This document shows positions 61,747 to 64,000 of a stretch of DNA of 64,000 nt, in pieces (the stretch's first letter is position 1; every line of letters starts with the position of its first letter). A program made the position numbers and the translations under genes. Origin of the DNA: Sorangium cellulosum So0157-2 (lineage in GTDB: Bacteria > Myxococcota_A > Polyangia > Polyangiales > Polyangiaceae); the NCBI RefSeq assembly GCF_000418325.1, contig NC_021658.1:8818001-8882000 (forward strand), given 5' to 3'. Below the pieces are notes generated by a model that ran no database searches, was not told the DNA's origin, and saw only the letters and a list, made by a program, of their open reading frames with translations.

Positions 61747-64000
61747 ATGGAACCCGTCGGCGGAGTGGACATGAATCAGCCCGCAAAGCAGCAGGACACC
61801 TGCGTCTTCCCGACCTCCTTCGCGCAGCGGCGGCTCTGGTTCCTCGACCAGCTCGAGCCGGGGCGCGCCGTCTATAACATGCCCGCCTCGTTCCGGGCGC
61901 GCGGGCCGTACGACATCGACTCGCTCGTGCGCAGCGTGAACGAGATCGTGCGGCGCCATGAGTCGCTGCGCACCACCATCGAGGTCATCGACGGCGAACC
62001 CGTGCAGGTGATCGCCCCCTCGCTGCGCATCGAGGTGCCCGTCGTGGACCTGAGCGGGCTCGACGAGCCGGAGCGAGAGGCGGAGGCCCAGCGGCTCTTG
62101 GCGGAGGAGAGCCGCCGCCCCTTCGACCTCACGCGAGGGCCGCTCCTCCGAGCCAAGCTGCTCCGGCTCGGCGAGGCCGAGCACGTGATGATCTTGACGA
62201 TGCATCATATCGTCTCCGACGGCTGGTCGATGGGCGTGCTGTTCAAGGAGCTCTCCGCGCTCTACGCCGCCTTCCGCGAGGGCCGCCCGTCGCCGCTGCC
62301 GGAGCTGCCGATTCAATACGCCGACTTCACGGTGTGGCAGCGGGAGCTGCTCCAGGGCGACGTCCTGGAATCGCACCTCGGGTACTGGAGAGAGCACCTC
62401 CGCGGCGCCCCCACGCTGCTGGAGCTACCGATGGACCGGCCCCGTCCGCCGGTGCAGACGTTCCGGGGCTCGCAGCGCGCGTTCCGGCTCCCACTCTCCC
62501 TGCAACAGGCGGTGCAGGCGCTCAGCCGGCAGGAAGGCGCGACTCCCTTCATGACGCTGCTCACAGCCTTTAGCGTGCTGCTCTCGCGTTATGCACGGCA
62601 GAGCGATTTGGTGATTGGTACGCCGATCGCGAATCGCACCCGAGCAGAGCTGGAGGGGCTGATCGGCTTCTTCGTCAACATGCTGGCGCTGCGCATCGAC
62701 CTCGGGGGCGATCCGAGCTTCCGCGAGCTGCTCGGGCGGGTGCGGGAGGTGACGTTGGGCGCCTATGCGCACCAGGACCTGCCCTTCGAACGGCTGGTGG
62801 AGGAGCTGTCGCCAGAGCGGAGCCCCAGCCACAGCCCCCTGTTCCAGGTGTCCTTCACGTTGCAGACCACCCCGATGGATGCGACGAACGGAACAGAGAT
62901 TGTGTCGGATGGCTTTCCGCTGGCGGAAATGACGGCGGCAAAATTCGATCTGATCCTGGAATTTTCGGAGTCGCCGCAAGGGTTGCTCGGCACGTTCGAG
63001 TACAACACCGACCTGTTCGACGCCGGCACCATCGAGCGGATGGCCGGCCATCTGGAGGTGCTGCTCTCCAGCGCCGTCGCGGCGCCGGATCGACCCATCG
63101 CGGAGCTGCCGCTCATGGGGGCCGAGGAGCGCCGTCGGGTAGTGGTGGAGTGGAACGCCACGGCCGCGCCGTATCCTGAGGACGCTGACGGCCGAGGAGG
63201 AGCGCACGCTGCTCCAGGCATGGAATGCCACGGCCGCGCCGTATCCCGAGGGCCATTGCATGCACGAGCTGTTCGAGCAGCAAGCGGAGCGCTCGCCCGA
63301 GGCGACCGCGGTGCTCCTCCAGCAGCAGACGTTGACGTATCGAGAGCTGAACATGCGCGCCAACCAGCTCGCGCATTACCTGCGGAGCCTGGGCGTGGGC
63401 CCGGAAGTGCGCGTCGGCTTGCATCTCGAGCGGTCGATCGAGACCGTCGTGGCGATCCTCGGCGTGCTCAAGGCTGGCGGGGCCTACGTGCCCCTCGATC
63501 CGACGTACCCCAGCGAGCGCCTCGGGCTCATGATGGCGGACGCAGCGCCCTCGGTGCTGCTCACGCACACGTCGCCCCTCTCGAAGCTGCCGCCCCACGG
63601 GAATGCAACGCTGGTACAGCTCGACGCGCTCGACGAAGCGCTCTCCAGGCTGCCACGCCATACCCCGTGGAGCGGCGTCACGGCCAAAAACCTCGCATAC
63701 GTCATGTATACTTCCGGCTCGACCGGGCGGCCCAAGGGCGTGCTCGTCGAGCACCGCGGCCTGTGCAACCTCCCCACCGTGCAGGCCAAGCTCTATGGAA
63801 TCGAGCCGAGGGACCGGCTCCTCCAGTTCGCGCCGCTCTGCTTCGACACATCGTTCTGCGAGATGACGCTCGCGTTGCTCTCGGGAGCGACACTGGTGAT
63901 GGGGACGGCGGACGAGCTTCTCCCGGGACCTCCGCTCGTCGAGCTGCTGAAAAAGCACGCGGTCACGGCCATGCTCCTGGCACCTTCGGTGCTCGCGGCG
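61747..64000 (+). CDS. NRPS C-A module, frameshifted at the C-A linker and cut by window edge
   Basis: ATG 61747 with GAAGGGG upstream. The condensation domain occupies about residues 18-450 with HHIVSDG (His153, His154, Asp158). It continues to EERRRVVVEWNATAAPYPE at about 63180. There a second, diverged copy of the same linker begins one frame over (LTAEEERTLLQAWNATAAPYPEG, from 63185), and the adenylation domain follows in that frame: LTYRELNMRANQLAHYL, LGVLKAGGAYVPLDPTYPSERL, AYVMYTSGSTGRPKGVLVEH and CFDTSFCEM. The first frame stays open but reads Arg-rich nonsense. No single frame covers C and A. The first specificity positions read Asp, Thr, Cys (FDTSFC). The rest lies outside the window. 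Confidence 0.85.
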   Translation, partial: MEPVGGVDMNQPAKQQDTCVFPTSFAQRRLWFLDQLEPGRAVYNMPASFRARGPYDIDSLVRSVNEIVRRHESLRTTIEVIDGEPVQVIAPSLRIEVPVVDLSGLDEPEREAEAQRLLAEESRRPFDLTRGPLLRAKLLRLGEAEHVMILTMHHIVSDGWSMGVLFKELSALYAAFREGRPSPLPELPIQYADFTVWQRELLQGDVLESHLGYWREHLRGAPTLLELPMDRPRPPVQTFRGSQRAFRLPLSLQQAVQALSRQEGATPFMTLLTAFSVLLSRYARQSDLVIGTPIANRTRAELEGLIGFFVNMLALRIDLGGDPSFRELLGRVREVTLGAYAHQDLPFERLVEELSPERSPSHSPLFQVSFTLQTTPMDATNGTEIVSDGFPLAEMTAAKFDLILEFSESPQGLLGTFEYNTDLFDAGTIERMAGHLEVLLSSAVAAPDRPIAELPLMGAEERRRVVVEWNATAAPYPEDADGRGGAHAAPGMECHGRAVSRGPLHARAVRAASGALARGDRGAPPAADVDVSRAEHARQPARALPAEPGRGPGSARRLASRAVDRDRRGDPRRAQGWRGLRAPRSDVPQRAPRAHDGGRSALGAAHAHVAPLEAAAPRECNAGTARRARRSALQAATPYPVERRHGQKPRIRHVYFRLDRAAQGRARRAPRPVQPPHRAGQALWNRAEGPAPPVRAALLRHIVLRDDARVALGSDTGDGDGGRASPGTSARRAAEKARGHGHAPGTFGARG
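63121..63250. repeat. Imperfect 70-bp offset repeat of the NRPS C-A linker
   Basis: 63121-63180 and 63191-63250 share GCCGAGGAG, TGGAA(C/T)GCC and a final identical CCACGGCCGCGCCGTATCC. The offset is 70 bp (not a multiple of 3), which produces the frame change. Confidence 0.8.

Noticed and set aside
60508..62397. 629-codon minus-strand frame across the PKS-NRPS boundary
   Set aside because: Shadow of the PKS and NRPS genes with no recognisable domain.

Overview
The window looks like chromosomal DNA of a Sorangium/Polyangium-type myxobacterium (Myxococcota). The reasons are very high GC with strong G/C third-position bias, several eukaryote-like Ser/Thr kinases (including giant kinase-cyclase-AAA-TPR proteins), a TIGR04551-type outer-membrane barrel, lipoproteins with ALSP-like repeats, a CorE-like Cys-rich ECF sigma factor, and a PKS/NRPS locus. 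The assignment is inferred from gene content; no rRNA or other phylogenetic marker is present.

Layout. 1-19.3 kb is a mostly housekeeping or envelope region: dprA (cut by the window edge), a lipoprotein, a DHH phosphoesterase overlapping a glycerophosphodiesterase, a Ser/Thr kinase, another lipoprotein, a HARE-HTH/Mrr-like protein, alaS, a HEAT-repeat exported protein, a TIGR04551 barrel, and two OmpA-family envelope proteins. 19.3-24.9 kb holds a 43-bp tandem repeat array, an AAA ATPase fused to a PD-(D/E)XK domain, a CorE-like ECF sigma factor divergent from an isoprenylcysteine-methyltransferase-like membrane protein, and a truncated IS21 istA fused to the 3' remnant of a giant kinase gene. 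24.9-30.2 kb is a visibly less GC-rich accessory island: a PD-(D/E)XK-like protein with a small upstream ORF, a membrane pseudokinase, a TPR-like protein, and a lipoprotein. 30.8-32.4 kb is a broken pgk of beta-proteobacterial type followed by 41-bp repeats.

32.5-43.4 kb is a tandem array of three giant PknK-like kinases on the minus strand. The downstream-most has lost its TPR half. With the remnant at 22.9 kb this makes at least four copies of one gene. 43.5-50 kb carries a Sorangium-type lipoprotein, a small inverted-repeat element, valS with a 401-bp out-of-frame tandem duplication of its 3' end, a flavin oxidoreductase, and a small Pro/Arg-rich ORF.

50.2-64.0 kb is one side of a hybrid PKS-NRPS biosynthetic locus. 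A seven-gene minus-strand operon (unknown helical protein, ABM-SDR fusion, B3/B4 tRNA-editing-like domain, DUF3291, PLP decarboxylase, MbtH, PLP aminotransferase) is divergent from a KS-AT-KR-ACP PKS module and a C-A NRPS. The NRPS reading frame is broken at the C-A linker. The locus continues past the right edge. The overall picture is a core chromosome segment with repeated local duplication and decay: kinases, valS, pgk, NRPS linker and tandem repeats.
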